The notes below the pieces were generated by a model. It was not told where the DNA came from. It saw nothing but the letters and a program-made list of their open reading frames with translations, and searched no databases. DNA of 64,000 nt, taken from contig BLAL01000187.1 in the NCBI GenBank assembly GCA_015698045.1, forward strand, positions 673,709 through 737,708, given 5' to 3'. The position numbers and the translations under genes are program-made. This document shows positions 35,146 through 46,429 of this stretch, one piece after another; position 1 is the stretch's first letter, and every line of letters starts with the position of its first letter. This DNA is from Rhizophagus clarus (Eukaryota; Glomeromycota; Glomeromycetes; Glomerales; Glomeraceae).

Positions 35146-35764
35146 AAAATTTGGGACCAAGCGGGTCTCTCCATCTTAGCGCAGACTTACCTAAAGAGAG
35201 TATCAAAAGCTAGCCATAGTTTTAGACGTTACGAAAACTTAAAATAATTTCTTTGTCGTAAAGAAAAAATAACTTTTGCGTAATTGGATTGTATAAATAT
35301 AGAAAAATCTGCGTGAGAAAATACATGTAAAAAGAAGGATTTTAGCAAATACACGATCTGTTTGTTAAATTATATTAAACTAAGAGTAAAATTTACTTTT
35401 TGTCAGTACCGTATTTTATATAGATAAACCAACAGAATTTAGCATTATAGTATTTTAGTAAAATTTGTCTAATTACAAATTATACAAATATTTAATAAAC
35501 TTCAAAAATTCAAAGATCGTAGTAATACGTAAAATTTGATTGATAGTAGCAGATCTTCAGTGTAACAGTTAGGATTGTCCTGAGAATTTTTTCTCGTGTA
35601 AAAATGATTTTTTTCTCACAAAACTTGTCTCGCATGTTCTTACGTAAAATTCTTGCTTTCTAGTAGTGACAAAACGTTTGGAATCTTGTAAAAATGTAAT
35701 TAAATCGGAAGTGATGAATAGAATAGTTGGGAGAACCGAATTATAATGACATATAATTTATTGA

Positions 35765-35815
35765 CAAAATTTATTTACAAAATTTATTTACAAAATTTAT
35801 TTACAAAATTCATTT
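35765..35815. repeat. 13-bp tandem repeat at a gene 3' end
   Basis: About four units of TTTATTTACAAAA run into the stop codon of the 79-aa gene. Confidence 0.7.
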
Positions 35816-36303
35816 TCTATACATTTGTTTTTCTAATTTATTTTCTATTTCTATTATTTGGTTTAATTTTTGTTGATATAATTCAACGGCAAATGTTTTT
35901 TGCCGTTTTAATTGTGTAATTTCTAAATAAATGTTAGTAATTGATATTATTTATACAATTATAATTTATAATTACCTTTACCTTTATCTTTATTTTCAAT
36001 TGTTTCATTTAAAGAGTTGACCTAAACCAATTTTTTAATTAGAAACCAGATAACAACCGAATACAATTATATACTTCATCCTTTATTAAACCCTCCAAAA
36101 AAAGATAAACAAAAAAATAAAAGATATAAGAAGAAAAAAAATAAAAAAAGCTATCTAAAAGATCTGAAAAACTACGGGCGAACCTAGTAACCACTCTAGG
36201 CGGTTCTAAAGTGTTCACTCACCTTATCTCTTTTTCTTTTATTATTTGAAAAGGATTTATTTTTTCGTTCTTGTAATTTATTTTGACTTCTTTTGTGAAC
36301 CAT
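35810..36303 (-). CDS. 79-aa basic coiled-coil protein, three exons
   Basis: Exons are 36303-36223 (MVHKRSQNKLQERKNK), 36021-35976 (VNSLNETIENKDKGK) and 35922-35810 (EITQLKRQKTFAVELY to MYRK and TGA). Donors are GTGAG and GTAAT, acceptors TTTAG, and a TTACTAAC branch point lies in the second intron; the frame is continuous. An alternative donor at 35,981 would drop two residues. The product starts with a Lys/Arg-rich region and ends with a helix of heptad type (LYQQKLNQIIEIENKLEKQ). It is too short for ordinary ORF scans. Function unknown; its basic-plus-coil layout matches the 150-aa neighbour at 33.4-33.9 kb. Confidence 0.6.
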
Positions 36304-36733
36304 TTTCAACTGTAAGTTATCATAATTGAAGGGAAAAGTATTTATAAGATTTAAAGCGATTTTTTAGAACAAAGATTAAATGTGTAAAATTTCTTATCAA
36401 AGTAATTTATAGTGTGTAGATTATTTTATATGATATTACTTTATTTAGTGATTGAACATCCAATCCAAGCATAAATGAGGCGTGGACAAATTTACGCGTT
36501 GCACAATTCAATTTATTTATACGGAAGTAATTTTTTATTACTGTAATTCGAATGAAATGAAAATCATTAAAATAATTAAGTAACACGAACAATAGTTTTC
36601 ATTCAACCTTAAGATGAATTAATCAATAGTTTATATCTCTAATACATAACTTTATTGAACTAATTAAGTCAAAACTATGTATAATTCGTTTTATACTACA
36701 AGAACGAAGAAATTGACATCTCCGAGATTAAGT

Positions 36734-37644
36734 TTATTTATTTGATTTTGCTTTTCTTCCTCTTTTTTTAGGAACATTATTCTGATTCTCTTTGTCATTT
36801 TCACGTTGTTTCCGGACCCTTTTTGGAGGATTAATTGGAACTTGTTCTTCATCAGTACGTGGTTCTGGAGGCTCAACTGGAGGAGGAGGCTCAACTGGAG
36901 AAGGAGGCTCAACTGGAGAAGGAGGATCTTGTTGTGCTTGAGGGGGTGGTGGAGAACGGTCCTGTAATGCTGGAGAATTTCGTGGTGGAACTCTTAAATT
37001 ATTTTCTAATTCATTTTTCTTTTTTTTTAGATAATAACCTATTATAAAATAAAATGAAATAATTAATCTCTACTATAAACCCACTAGTTATAAATAAAGT
37101 TATTATAACTTACGCTTATTTTGAATTGTGCTAACAAGCATTTCCTTTACAGCCCAGTCACCTGCGGTTACAGGGAAGTCAGGAGCCCTTTTTTTAAACT
37201 ATAATATAATAATTTTTAGTATACTTTTAAAAAAAAAAAAAGAAATGATGAGAATTAAAATTTAATATTTACAGAACGAACAATTTGTGCAGTTATCACA
37301 TGCTTTTGACTCCTATAATTAACGTTAAAATCTACGTTCTTTTCATAAAGACATTCTCGCATTATCTCCTATTACAAAAATTAACTATTAAAAAAACAAT
37401 TTTTATTCTTCTTATTAAAAATTAATAAATAGTTACCAAATAAGCAAGCCAGCGTTGTTTTTCGTATTTCAAGCCTATTGTGTCTTGTAAGTTATATTTA
37501 CTCGTAGGTTTATATATGAGCCTGAGCTATAATATTAAAATACCAAAGTAACAAAGTAAGAATTTTCGATTATAGATTATTAAAAATATTTTTATATTTT
37601 TGCTCTTATACCTCGGTATTGATTTCAGAAGGTATTTGTTCCAT
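36734..37644 (-). CDS. 202-aa unknown protein with Pro repeat and AT-hook-like tail, five exons
   Basis: Exons are 37644-37612, 37526-37437, 37368-37273, 37198-37114 and 37038-36734. All have GT-AG borders and the frame is unbroken from ATG to TAA. The first 100 residues look folded (GLKYEKQRWLAYL, EIMRECLYEKNVDFNV, APDFPVTAGDWAVKEMLV). Then come a basic helix (RYYLKKKKNELENN), a tract of three PPSPVE-type repeats, and a basic end with KRVRKQR and KKRGRK, which resembles an AT-hook or nuclear localisation signal. Nuclear DNA binding is a reasonable inference. The family is not recognised. It is upstream of, and on the same strand as, the 79-aa gene; the promoters are separate. Confidence 0.72.
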
Positions 37645-37783
37645 TTTTTTTAAAAATTAAAAAAAGTGCGTAAAGAAATGATGAGATAGCGTGTATTTAT
37701 ACTTTATACTTAAACGTGACGCGACTGACGCGTTGTTTGTCAATCAATTTATTTTTTATTTTTTATTGATCGCGAAATACCAT

Positions 37784-38115
37784 TTATAGTATTCGACTCA
37801 TTTTCTGCCCTGATGGTCTGATAAAGTGCCTCTCCAAAAACTTCTTTAACGGGAGATTTATGGTATGTAAGTGAGATAGTAGCTGTTCTTGGCGTAACTC
37901 ATTAACAAATGGAACTGAACCCATGCTTGATACTGGTCTCCTTCGGTGACCTCGGGCTTTGATGCCACAGGTCTAATAACCGATATAACTTTATTCTTGG
38001 GTTCTGACTGAAGGAAAGCCTTGCGAACAATTGGTGAGAGGGCGTTTATACCTTTAAATATTTTGTTAGATAACTTTTGCATTTCACTGTGGGATGACCC
38101 AAGTGTTGGTGTCAT
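37784..38115 (-). pseudogene. Unknown small gene, probably frameshifted
   Basis: An ATG ORF of 85 codons (38,115-37,858; MTPTLGSSHSEMQKLSNKIF) has higher GC than its surroundings. In a second frame, from an AG at 37,973, a 62-codon stretch (37,972-37,784) reads convincingly as protein (PFVNELRQEQLLSHLHTINL, then LKKFLERHF) and ends at TAA. The two frames overlap by about 115 bp. A single frameshift near 37,915 would join the beginning of the first to the end of the second; alternatively a splice acceptor starts the second. I cannot decide, so it is listed as a broken gene. No family recognised. Confidence 0.45.
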
Positions 38116-38250
38116 AAGAAAAAAATTATTATGAAAATTACAATTATGAAATTATTAATGACTACATTCTTGTCAGTATTAACACGGTTAAATCAATTTC
38201 ATTGATAACAATACATAAAATAAAATGATTCAATTTATCGGTCATCAATA

Positions 38251-38510
38251 CGACCGTTGCTCATAACACAATCTCTTTGACAATTAGTATGGCTTTGTAT
38301 GAACCGTTGCTCATAACACAATCTCTTTGACAATTAGTATGGCTTTGTATGAACCGTTGCTCATAACACAATCTCTTTGACAATTAGTATGGCTTTGTAT
38401 GAACCGTTGCTCATAATACAATCAGTATGGCTTTGAATAATTATTATGGCTTTATATGAACCGTTGCTCATAATACAATCAGTATGGCTTTGAATAATTA
38501 TTATGGAACC
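38251..38510. repeat. 50-bp tandem repeat array
   Basis: Three exact 50-bp periods begin at 38,251, 38,301 and 38,351 (GAACCGTTGCTCATAACACA), followed by two shortened, diverged units to about 38,510 (ATCAGTATGGCTTTGAATAA). The array lies 200-450 bp upstream of the Plavaka-like transposase start. This is the position where CACTA-type elements often carry subterminal transposase-binding repeats. Confidence 0.85.
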
Positions 38511-38700
38511 GTCGAATATCATTGTCATTATTATATTATCTCTAGAAAGATGATTTACGATACACAATCTCTATATCTGTATGTTGTGAAGAGTTACTTG
38601 TAACACGACCTCTCGTAAATTGTAATACAATCATGTAATACAATATGTGATTGTTTATAAAAATAGCTCTTGTTACTTATAAATTCTATCACATTTTAAT

Positions 38701-41700
38701 ATGCCATTTTTTTGTTCTTGTCGTATTTGTAAAATAAATTCTAAAGATGGTAACGGAAAGTGGTTGTCTACTAAAAAAACTTTTAAAAAACATCAAAAAA
38801 GAGAAAAAGCAAATATTGAAAAAATCAATGGATATGAAGCAGAAGGCGGATCAGAAACAAAAAGCGATAGTGAATCAATTTCAAGTTGTAACGCAGCTGA
38901 AAAAAGAAAGTTCGAAGACGATGAATCGGATAAATCAGATACAAGTTCAGAAAGCAATGTTTCAAATAACGATCATGTTCCTTTAATTTTAAAAGACATA
39001 CCTAAAAGGTAATTATTTAATTGTTTATAACAAAAAGTAAATTTTACTTTATTAAAACATTATTGTTATAATAATACTTTAATAATCATCAAAGTCATGT
39101 TAATTGCAGATCAGAAGATTATGACGATTACGATAGCGATGAGCCATTTCTTGACAACGAAGATTATTATAATGGTAATCCAATTCCTAATAACGAAGAT
39201 TACGATAAGAATAGTGATAGGCAAAGTCTTGATAATAAAGATTGTGATGAAGATGATGATAAAGGAGACATAGAAACTGAAAGTGATTGTTCAAAAACAA
39301 GTGCATATATTTCTGAAGAGAATGATGAATTAACAGATGATGATAAAGAATTTGAGGAATCTGAAATGACAAACATAAACGATGGTACAGTTAATTCTAT
39401 GTTTATTGATTTTAGTTTTGATAAATAATAATATTTATTTATTTTAGATGAATTGATTCAAGGTTTACGTCTTTTACATACAAAAGTACTCCATTCAATA
39501 TCTGACATCGCATTCAACAAAATACTTGATAATGTTAATTCTAATTTAACAATCTATAAGTTGAAAAAAAAAATCAATAGCATAATTCCTTTTGAACCTC
39601 ATAGATACGATACTTGCAAAAACAGTTGTATTGCATTTACATCATCATATGAAAATTTAGCCAGTTGCCCTATTTGTGCTGAAAACAGATTTGATGATAA
39701 TGGCAAACCTGTAAATACAACATTTTTTTTTTCGGTAAAACAACGCCTAATAATTCAATACAAGAATAAAGAAAGAGCCGAAGAATTACAATATAGAAGT
39801 ACTTATTTCCAAAACAAAGGAGAGGAAGAAATATATGCTGATATCTTTGACGGATTGTGAGTATAATTTAATTACTATAAAGTAAATTTTTTTTTTTTAA
39901 AAAAAAAGGCCATTAAAAATATGTTTCTTTCAATAGGTTATATAAGGATTTACTACAAAGGGATTTTTTTAAAGATGATCGGGATATCGCACTATCTGGG
40001 ACATGTGATGGATATCAGATCTTTGAACAACGGACTGATGATTGCTGGGTAATCTTATTAATAAATAATAACCTTCATCCTTCTATTCGTGTAAAAAAAG
40101 AAAATCTACTGGTGACAATGATAATACCAGGTCCCCGTTCGCCAAAGCATTTTAATTCCTTTTTATGTCCTCTTATAAAAGAATTACAAGAACTTGAAGG
40201 TAAAGCTAATTTTAATATCTAATAAAATGTATTTTTTCTATAATTGAAATTTTATTTTGTTAAATATTATAGAAGGAATTCAGTGTATAGACGGACGAAC
40301 AAATGAACCTTTTATTTTACGCGCACATTTATTAACATGGACGGGTGATGTTCCAGCGTTAAGCAAAAGCTTAAACCTCTCTGGACACAATTCGTATAAA
40401 GCTTGTCGTTTTTGTATGATAAAAGGGACTTGTCACACATCAAATAAACACATATACTATCCATCATCTGCTTTTTGTAATATAAGAAATCATGATGATA
40501 CGATCAATATGGGAAAATTAATTGCAGAAGAAATGAATAAAGATCGAAAAGATGAAATGATCAGAGAAACAGGTATGATTTTCTTGAGAAAAAAGTACAC
40601 TTACAAATCTGTATTAATTACTTTACTATATAGGAATTAAGGGGTCCAGTGAATTGTTGAAATTAAAAACATTATTATTTCCGTGGTCTTTCCCAACAGA
40701 CATAATGCATTTATTCTTCGAGAATGTGGCATCATCAATGTATGCACATTGGAGTGGAAAATTTTTTAATAACAATCTATTATTGTCTAATGATTATGAG
40801 TTATCAAAATCACAGTGGGAAAGTATTGGCATACAAATGGAAAAAGTAAAAAAAGATATGCCTATTGAAATTGGTCGCCCTCCACGTGACATATTTAAAT
40901 ATCATAATGGTTACAAAGCGGTAGAATGGAGAAATTGGATAATTTTATTTTCATTACCATTACTAAAGGCATATCTGGATAAAAGGTATTTTAATAAAAA
41001 GTAAAAGTTGAATTAATACATTTTAAATTTTTAACTAAACAAAAAATTTACTTTTCGTTACATAATAGACATCTTCAAGGATGGGCATACTTTGTGAAGG
41101 CTGTAAAGCTTTGTTTAGAACCTGAAATATCCGAAGAACAAATTGATGATGTACAACTTTTGCTTAAAAAATTTTCAGATTATTATGAAAGGTAATGATT
41201 TCTGTTTTATAATTTATAATTATGTAATAATTATAATAATGATTAATTATTTTAGAGAGTATTATCAGAACAATGGCCAACGTTTAGCAGCATGTAAGAT
41301 AAGTTTTCATTACCTGTTACATGTAGCAGATTCTATTAAATATTGTGGCCCTAGTTGGACCCATTGGCAGTTTCCTATGGAGAGAGTGTGTGGTATATTA
41401 CAACCACTCATTAAATCAAAGATCAAGCCATATAGCAACCTTGCAAATATGCTTACTTTATTACAGCAATTTTATATGTTACCATTTTTTTCTATCTCAA
41501 AAGCTATTTTCAAAGAAAAACCGCTAAAACAATGGAGTAAGGAACGGGTCTTTAGTACTGAAGGGTATGAAGAAGAATTTTATTCCCCTTCTACACAATA
41601 TTCTTTGCCAAGCCAAGAACACAAACATCTGATTAAATTTTACGAAGGGACAAACAATAATGATTTAGAAATGGTAATATAAAGCTTTTATTTAATATTT

Positions 41701-42259
41701 TAAATTCATACAATAACAAAATAATTTTTTTTTTAGGAGGTTAATAATTATGGTGTAAGATATGGAAGATTAAGAACTTCGGATGGACAATATATTAGTA
41801 GTAGTTGTATAAAAAGAAATAATACAATTGCAAGAAATAATTACTATGCTCAGGTAAAATTTTTAACTTTGATTACTATCATTGCTATTATTTTGATTTA
41901 ATTTTGATTTTATATTTTATTTATAAATATTTTAGATAAGACGCACAATAGATAAACTTGCCCACAGACCCAACGCGCCTCCTCAACTCGCTATTGTAGA
42001 TATATATGGAATCATAAATTATTATCTTGTTCATGAATTCAACCATCAGGTTTACATGTTAGCCTATGTACAATTAACATCAAAAATTGTAGAAGATGAA
42101 TATGGATGTAAACATTTTACTCAATTCAGATCAAAAGAATTTATCGATGTAAGATGTTTAGATCATTGTATAGGTTTTGCTAAAATAGATAATAGATATT
42201 ATATAATTGATAAAGAAAATGCATTTGATGACTCTAATTGGGAAAATATTGGACATTGA
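38701..42259 (+). CDS. Plavaka/CACTA-type (Tnp2-like) transposase, ten exons, intact
   Basis: Exons are 38701-39008, 39110-39384, 39448-39856, 39937-40199, 40273-40572, 40634-40985, 41069-41191, 41256-41673, 41737-41853 and 41936-42259. All borders are GT-AG, frame phases agree and the total is 962 aa with no internal stop. Residues 5-12 hold CSCRICK, a possible zinc-binding start, and about 40-195 is very acidic. A CPICxxxRF segment near 250 follows. The block VTMIIPGPRSPKHFNSFLCP, a GHNSYKACRFC zinc motif and FPTDIMHLFFENV are marks of the Tnp2/Plavaka family, the Asp of PTD being the presumed catalytic residue. HWQFPMERVCG near 690 is a further family block. The C-terminal domain has IVDIYGIINYYLV. 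I could not find the element's terminal inverted repeats. Confidence 0.9.
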
Positions 42260-42334
42260 TTTTTTGCAGCAGTTCGCACTTATAATAAAACTTTATTATG
42301 GTCTGAATAATTAAGAATATTTGTTGTATATTGC

Positions 42335-42416
42335 TTAATTTCTAAAAATAGCTAAACACGAATAAGATTAATCCATTAACTTTATTTGTATCTAAAAATA
42401 GCTAAACACGGATAAG
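42335..42416. repeat. Direct repeat downstream of the Plavaka-like transposase
   Basis: TCTAAAAATAGCTAAACACG appears twice (about 42,341 and 42,393), each followed by (A/G)ATAAG. It may be a subterminal repeat of the same element, but no inverted partner was found on the left side. Confidence 0.6.
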
Positions 42417-42419
42417 CGA

Positions 42420-43095
42420 TGATGAAATAGCTATTATAAGCTATAGATTTTTTTACTTTGTTTTTTTTTATTTTAATTTCTCCTTCCTAATAAATAATGG
42501 TAACAAGTCTATGTTATCTATGTTATTATGTTATTCATAAACTGACTGACGAAAAAAATATTTTACCAGAAGCAAAGGATACATGATACAAAACCTGAAT
42601 TTCTGGAATGGGAAAGTCTTAATTAACCCTACTAGAGGAGAAGTTGACTTTATCACAGAGAAAGACAGTATGAATACATAAATTTTCTACTACAATATCA
42701 ATTATAGCGGAAAAACTAGCCAAAGCCTGGGAAGAAGAAAATTATCATTATTTAATTGACTGAGCCGATTGTGAAAGTTTAATTAATTACGTCAGGAAGG
42801 TGGGTTATTTATTTTCTTAAGGATATGGTTGAGGCTTATTAATATGTATTACAACATAAAATTATAATATATTCTCAAATCCAATAGTTAGTTATTGTTG
42901 AAATTAATATTAACTGATTCTTTTATTTTTTCTATTTTAATGTAGCCATGTCGAGGTGTTAACTGTAGACGTGTGTAAGTATTTTTTTACTTAAAAATTA
43001 TTGTTTATTAAACAGGTATGCATCAAACTTTATTATATTGGATTTAAAATCAAATAACTAAATTACTAATATACCTTTTTCCCCTCTTTAACATG
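42420..43095. other. Intergenic, possible faint coding relic
   Basis: At about 42,575-42,800 the sequence is less AT-rich and gives short broken peptides, none recognisable. The remainder is AT-rich spacer. Confidence 0.4.
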
Positions 43096-43097
43096 TA

Positions 43098-43265
43098 CAC
43101 AGGTAGTCTTGATAAATTGGATCTTCGATAAACCAGAAGCTTTGATATATCAGAGTCGAGTCTGGAACGGATTATTATAGTACTTGTTCTTGATATGTCA
43201 GATTTCTCGATATATCAGATTTTTCTGTTGGAATGGACGAGTCCAATTTATTAAGACCACCTGTG
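43098..43265. mobile_element. TA-flanked MITE
   Basis: The element is 168 bp, with TA at 43,096-43,097 and 43,266-43,267. The terminal inverted repeats of 24 bp start CACAGGTAGTCTTGATAAA on the left and CACAGGTGGTCTTAATAAA on the right, read inward, with two mismatches. The interior contains GATATATCAGA words in both orientations. TA target and CACAGG/CAGT-type ends point to the Tc1/mariner-pogo group. It is non-coding and different from the MITE at 29.5 kb. Confidence 0.85.
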
Positions 43266-43269
43266 TACA

Positions 43270-44245
43270 TTAAATTAAATGGGTCTCGAGTTATTGTGTA
43301 ATAGGTATGAAAAATAAGTTTTTTCAACTGTATCTTTTCTTTATTTATTTTATTTCTGATTTATTTTCGTTTTATATTATATAGTTTCAGAAATATGAAA
43401 TTAATCATTTTACTATACATAGAAATTATTTGTATTCATTAGTTATTAGCGTAGCCTTTAAAATGTACACGAATTATTATTGAAATAAAATCAAACCATA
43501 TCAATATTGTATTTATATACTAAAAATATTGTTAAATCAATATTTTATCAAATGTAAAAATGTAATTGAAATAACCTTTAATGTAAGTAAAAATGTATGC
43601 TATTTCTAATTAAAAGATACATAAAATATTATTATATTTGAACTAAAATGACCTTTAAAACTACTGAAAATATATGTTATTTCTAATTGAAATATTATTG
43701 AAATATATGCAAATTACAATTTTATAATATACTGAAAATGGGCTTTAAATATTCTTAAATAATGATGAATATATATAATAATACAAAATAAAATTTATCC
43801 TGAAATTAAGTAGAAATTAATGACATAATTTTACACTTAAAATATACTTAAAGAGGCAAAATTTAAGGATATTTTATGAACTTTTTACATATTAAATGCA
43901 GTATTTTCAAATATAATTTTAGCATTATTTATGGATATAAATATCTTACATAAAATATTCTAAAATTATATTTAATTTATACTTATAACATACATAATTT
44001 TATAGTTAAATATTCTTAAAATTCAGATTATTTTCAGTATATTTTCAGTATGTAATTTTCTTACTGGGTAGTAATATTGATTCTATAATTGCAAAATAAT
44101 AATTTGCATTATAAGGTATATTTTTTACATTTTATATATATTACTGAATGCAATGTTTATTTTTTTTTAACATTATCATTTTTTTTAAATAATATATAAT
44201 ATTTTTTATTTTTAATAGTAAAATTTAAATAATTATTAAAGAATT
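43270..44245. other. AT-rich desert
   Basis: Nearly pure A/T; many AATATTTTA words. Nothing identifiable. Confidence 0.6.
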
Positions 44246-44249
44246 CTTT

Positions 44250-45835
44250 CTATTGATTTATAAAACCAATTTTTTGTGAAAGAAAAATTTATTTTATTTA
44301 ATATAAAGCCCAAATTTTTATTAATTAAACCAGCCAAGAAAGTGGAAAAATAACTTTACTAATTTTGGTTACTTTAGATTTTAACTCAAAGACTTCACTT
44401 TTAAATTGTTTTTATGATGTAATAATTAATTTTTTAGTAGACCTCATTGAAAAAGTACTCTTCTCTTTTTGCTACAATAGTTTTTACAGATTCTAGTGAT
44501 ATAGAAGAGTTCTTTGATAAATATAAGGATCAATATATCTCTAGAAGTAAGTTGATAGGAAAGATAAATATAGATGACTTCCTCTCTATTCGCATTCGCT
44601 TTTTAGCTTGTCTTTTTAATATTTTTTTTTTAGACAATGAACTCATGAGAATAATTTTTTTGGATTTTGAAATTTGCTGAAAGTTAGAGTAATACAACAA
44701 ACAAATTTCTGATATAAAAAATCTAGAAAATCCTATGCATCAATCAGATATATTAATAAATATTGATGAAATTGATAAAGATTTACATGAATTATTAAAT
44801 GATAATCTTGACGTCATATCCTTACTCTAATTCATACCTATACCTGTTATGTCTTTAACTAAATCTCAGAAAAGAAATGCTAAAAAAAAGGCCTATAAGA
44901 AGAAGAAGAAAACATTGTAATTATAAACTTCTTCTAGACTAGATAAATGTATAATGTCCACTTTTAGCACTAAATCTTCTGAGTATATACCCTTTTAACC
45001 TTCTGGTTCAAGGATGGTTACTTTTAGTCAAAGTTTACTTTCTTTTTCTTTTACTTTGTTTAAGTAGTTGAAATAAAATTCTAAACTTCTTTTGACACCT
45101 AATGATAATGAGAAGAAACTAAAGCAAAAAGAGATAGATAATTATTTAAAAAATAGAAATATTATTATTACTAGATATTATTCAAAAGAAGAAAAACAAA
45201 TACAATTATTAAACCTTGTAATATATAATATACTGGTAAAATGAAATAATTACATTCTATTGGCTAATTTAATATGATGAGATAAAATTATTCAATCAGC
45301 ACAAAGATACATAAGAAGTACTACTTGTCTGTAAGGATAAGACTGATTCCTAACCATAAGTACTTAAAATATTATAATAAAAGGGACTAAACTGTTAACT
45401 TGAAAGAAATTCCTATTTAATGGTTTTCTGCTTTCTGAAGACTCTTAAAAAGAAAACAACGCAAGAAATTTTAAGCTATTATATATAATGATCTTCCAAA
45501 AGTTATAACAGATGTTTTTCTTTTTCTAAATGGTTATTTACACTAATTTTTGTTAGATAGTAGTATAAAATTATTTAAAATTGTTAAAGAAGTCAATAGT
45601 TCTTAAAAAATGATAAATTATTTTGACATCTGAAATCATATTTTTACTTGTATTAATAACTCTTAGCTTTGGAATGATAAGTGAATCTCTTGGTACTATT
45701 ATTCTATTCTCAATTTCAAAAAACTTGTAAATCTGCTTGAATTAGTAAGGCAGATAAGTCTCCTATATAGGTTACACCTAGGTCTAATATTTTTATTTTA
45801 AGTTCTAATACATCAGGAAATTTTATAGTGCAAAA
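44250..45835 (+). pseudogene. LINE ORF1-like relic, copy B (plus strand)
   Basis: This is the sister of the relic at 23,390-25,600, in opposite orientation. Positions 44,447-44,680 keep a 77-codon open piece (KKYSSLFATIVFTDSSDIEE). Further downstream are LTKSQKRNAKKKAYKKKKK near 44,860-44,915 and KQKEIDNYLKNRNI near 45,125-45,160. Stops and shifts elsewhere show that it is dead. It lacks the SINE insertion present in copy A, so the insertion postdates the split of the copies. A basic, Lys-rich middle fits an RNA-binding ORF1, but no domain proves it. Confidence 0.55.
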
Positions 45836-45839
45836 AGTT

Positions 45840-46330
45840 GTGCAAGATTACGTATTGTAATATTTTATAAGTTTCCAGACCCATCGCAAGTTTGTGAAAG
45901 AGTAATATTTCGTAACTTTTTAAAATATTTTGAAATATTATAATATGCAAAGTTTCGTAATTTTACAGTTCATAATATTCCGTAATTTTACATATTCACA
46001 ATATTTCGTAATTTTACATAATATTTTGTAAGTTTCTAGACCCGTCGCAAGTTTGCGTAAGCGTAATATTTTGTAACTTTTTAAAATATTTTGAAATATT
46101 ATGATATGCAAAGTTTCGTAATTTTACGGTTTGTAATATTGTATAATTTTATTGCGTAATATTTTGCAACTTTTTAAAATATTTCAAAATATTACGATAT
46201 ACAAGTTTCATAATTTTACAGTTCATAATATTTTGTAATTTTATTGCGTAATATTTTGCAACTTTTTAAAATATTTTGACGATTCGTAATTTTACATAAA
46301 TATTTTGTAATATTTCAAAATTCATTTTTG
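45840..46330. repeat. Tandem repeat of CGTAATATTTTG-type units
   Basis: A unit containing GTAATATTTTGTAACTTTTT and AAATATTTTGAAATATTA recurs at about 45,903, 46,065, 46,154 and 46,246 (spacing about 162, 90 and 92 bp). Two copies include the rarer GC-richer word AGACCC(A/G)TCGCAAGTTTG. Unit length changes by internal deletion. Confidence 0.75.
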
Positions 46331-46429
46331 TACTATAAGTTTATATAATGTATATTTTATTAGATATAATATGAATTAAATTATAAAAAATTACAAGTAT
46401 TTATTACTATATACAGAATATATAAAAGT

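Noticed and set aside
38251..38510. CRISPR-like look of the 50-bp array
   Set aside because: Units are directly adjacent with no unique spacers, and the genome is eukaryotic; it is an ordinary tandem repeat.
38178..43100. CACTA-type terminal inverted repeats around the Plavaka-like gene
   Set aside because: No CACTA/CACTG ends or inverted pair could be found by eye on both sides.
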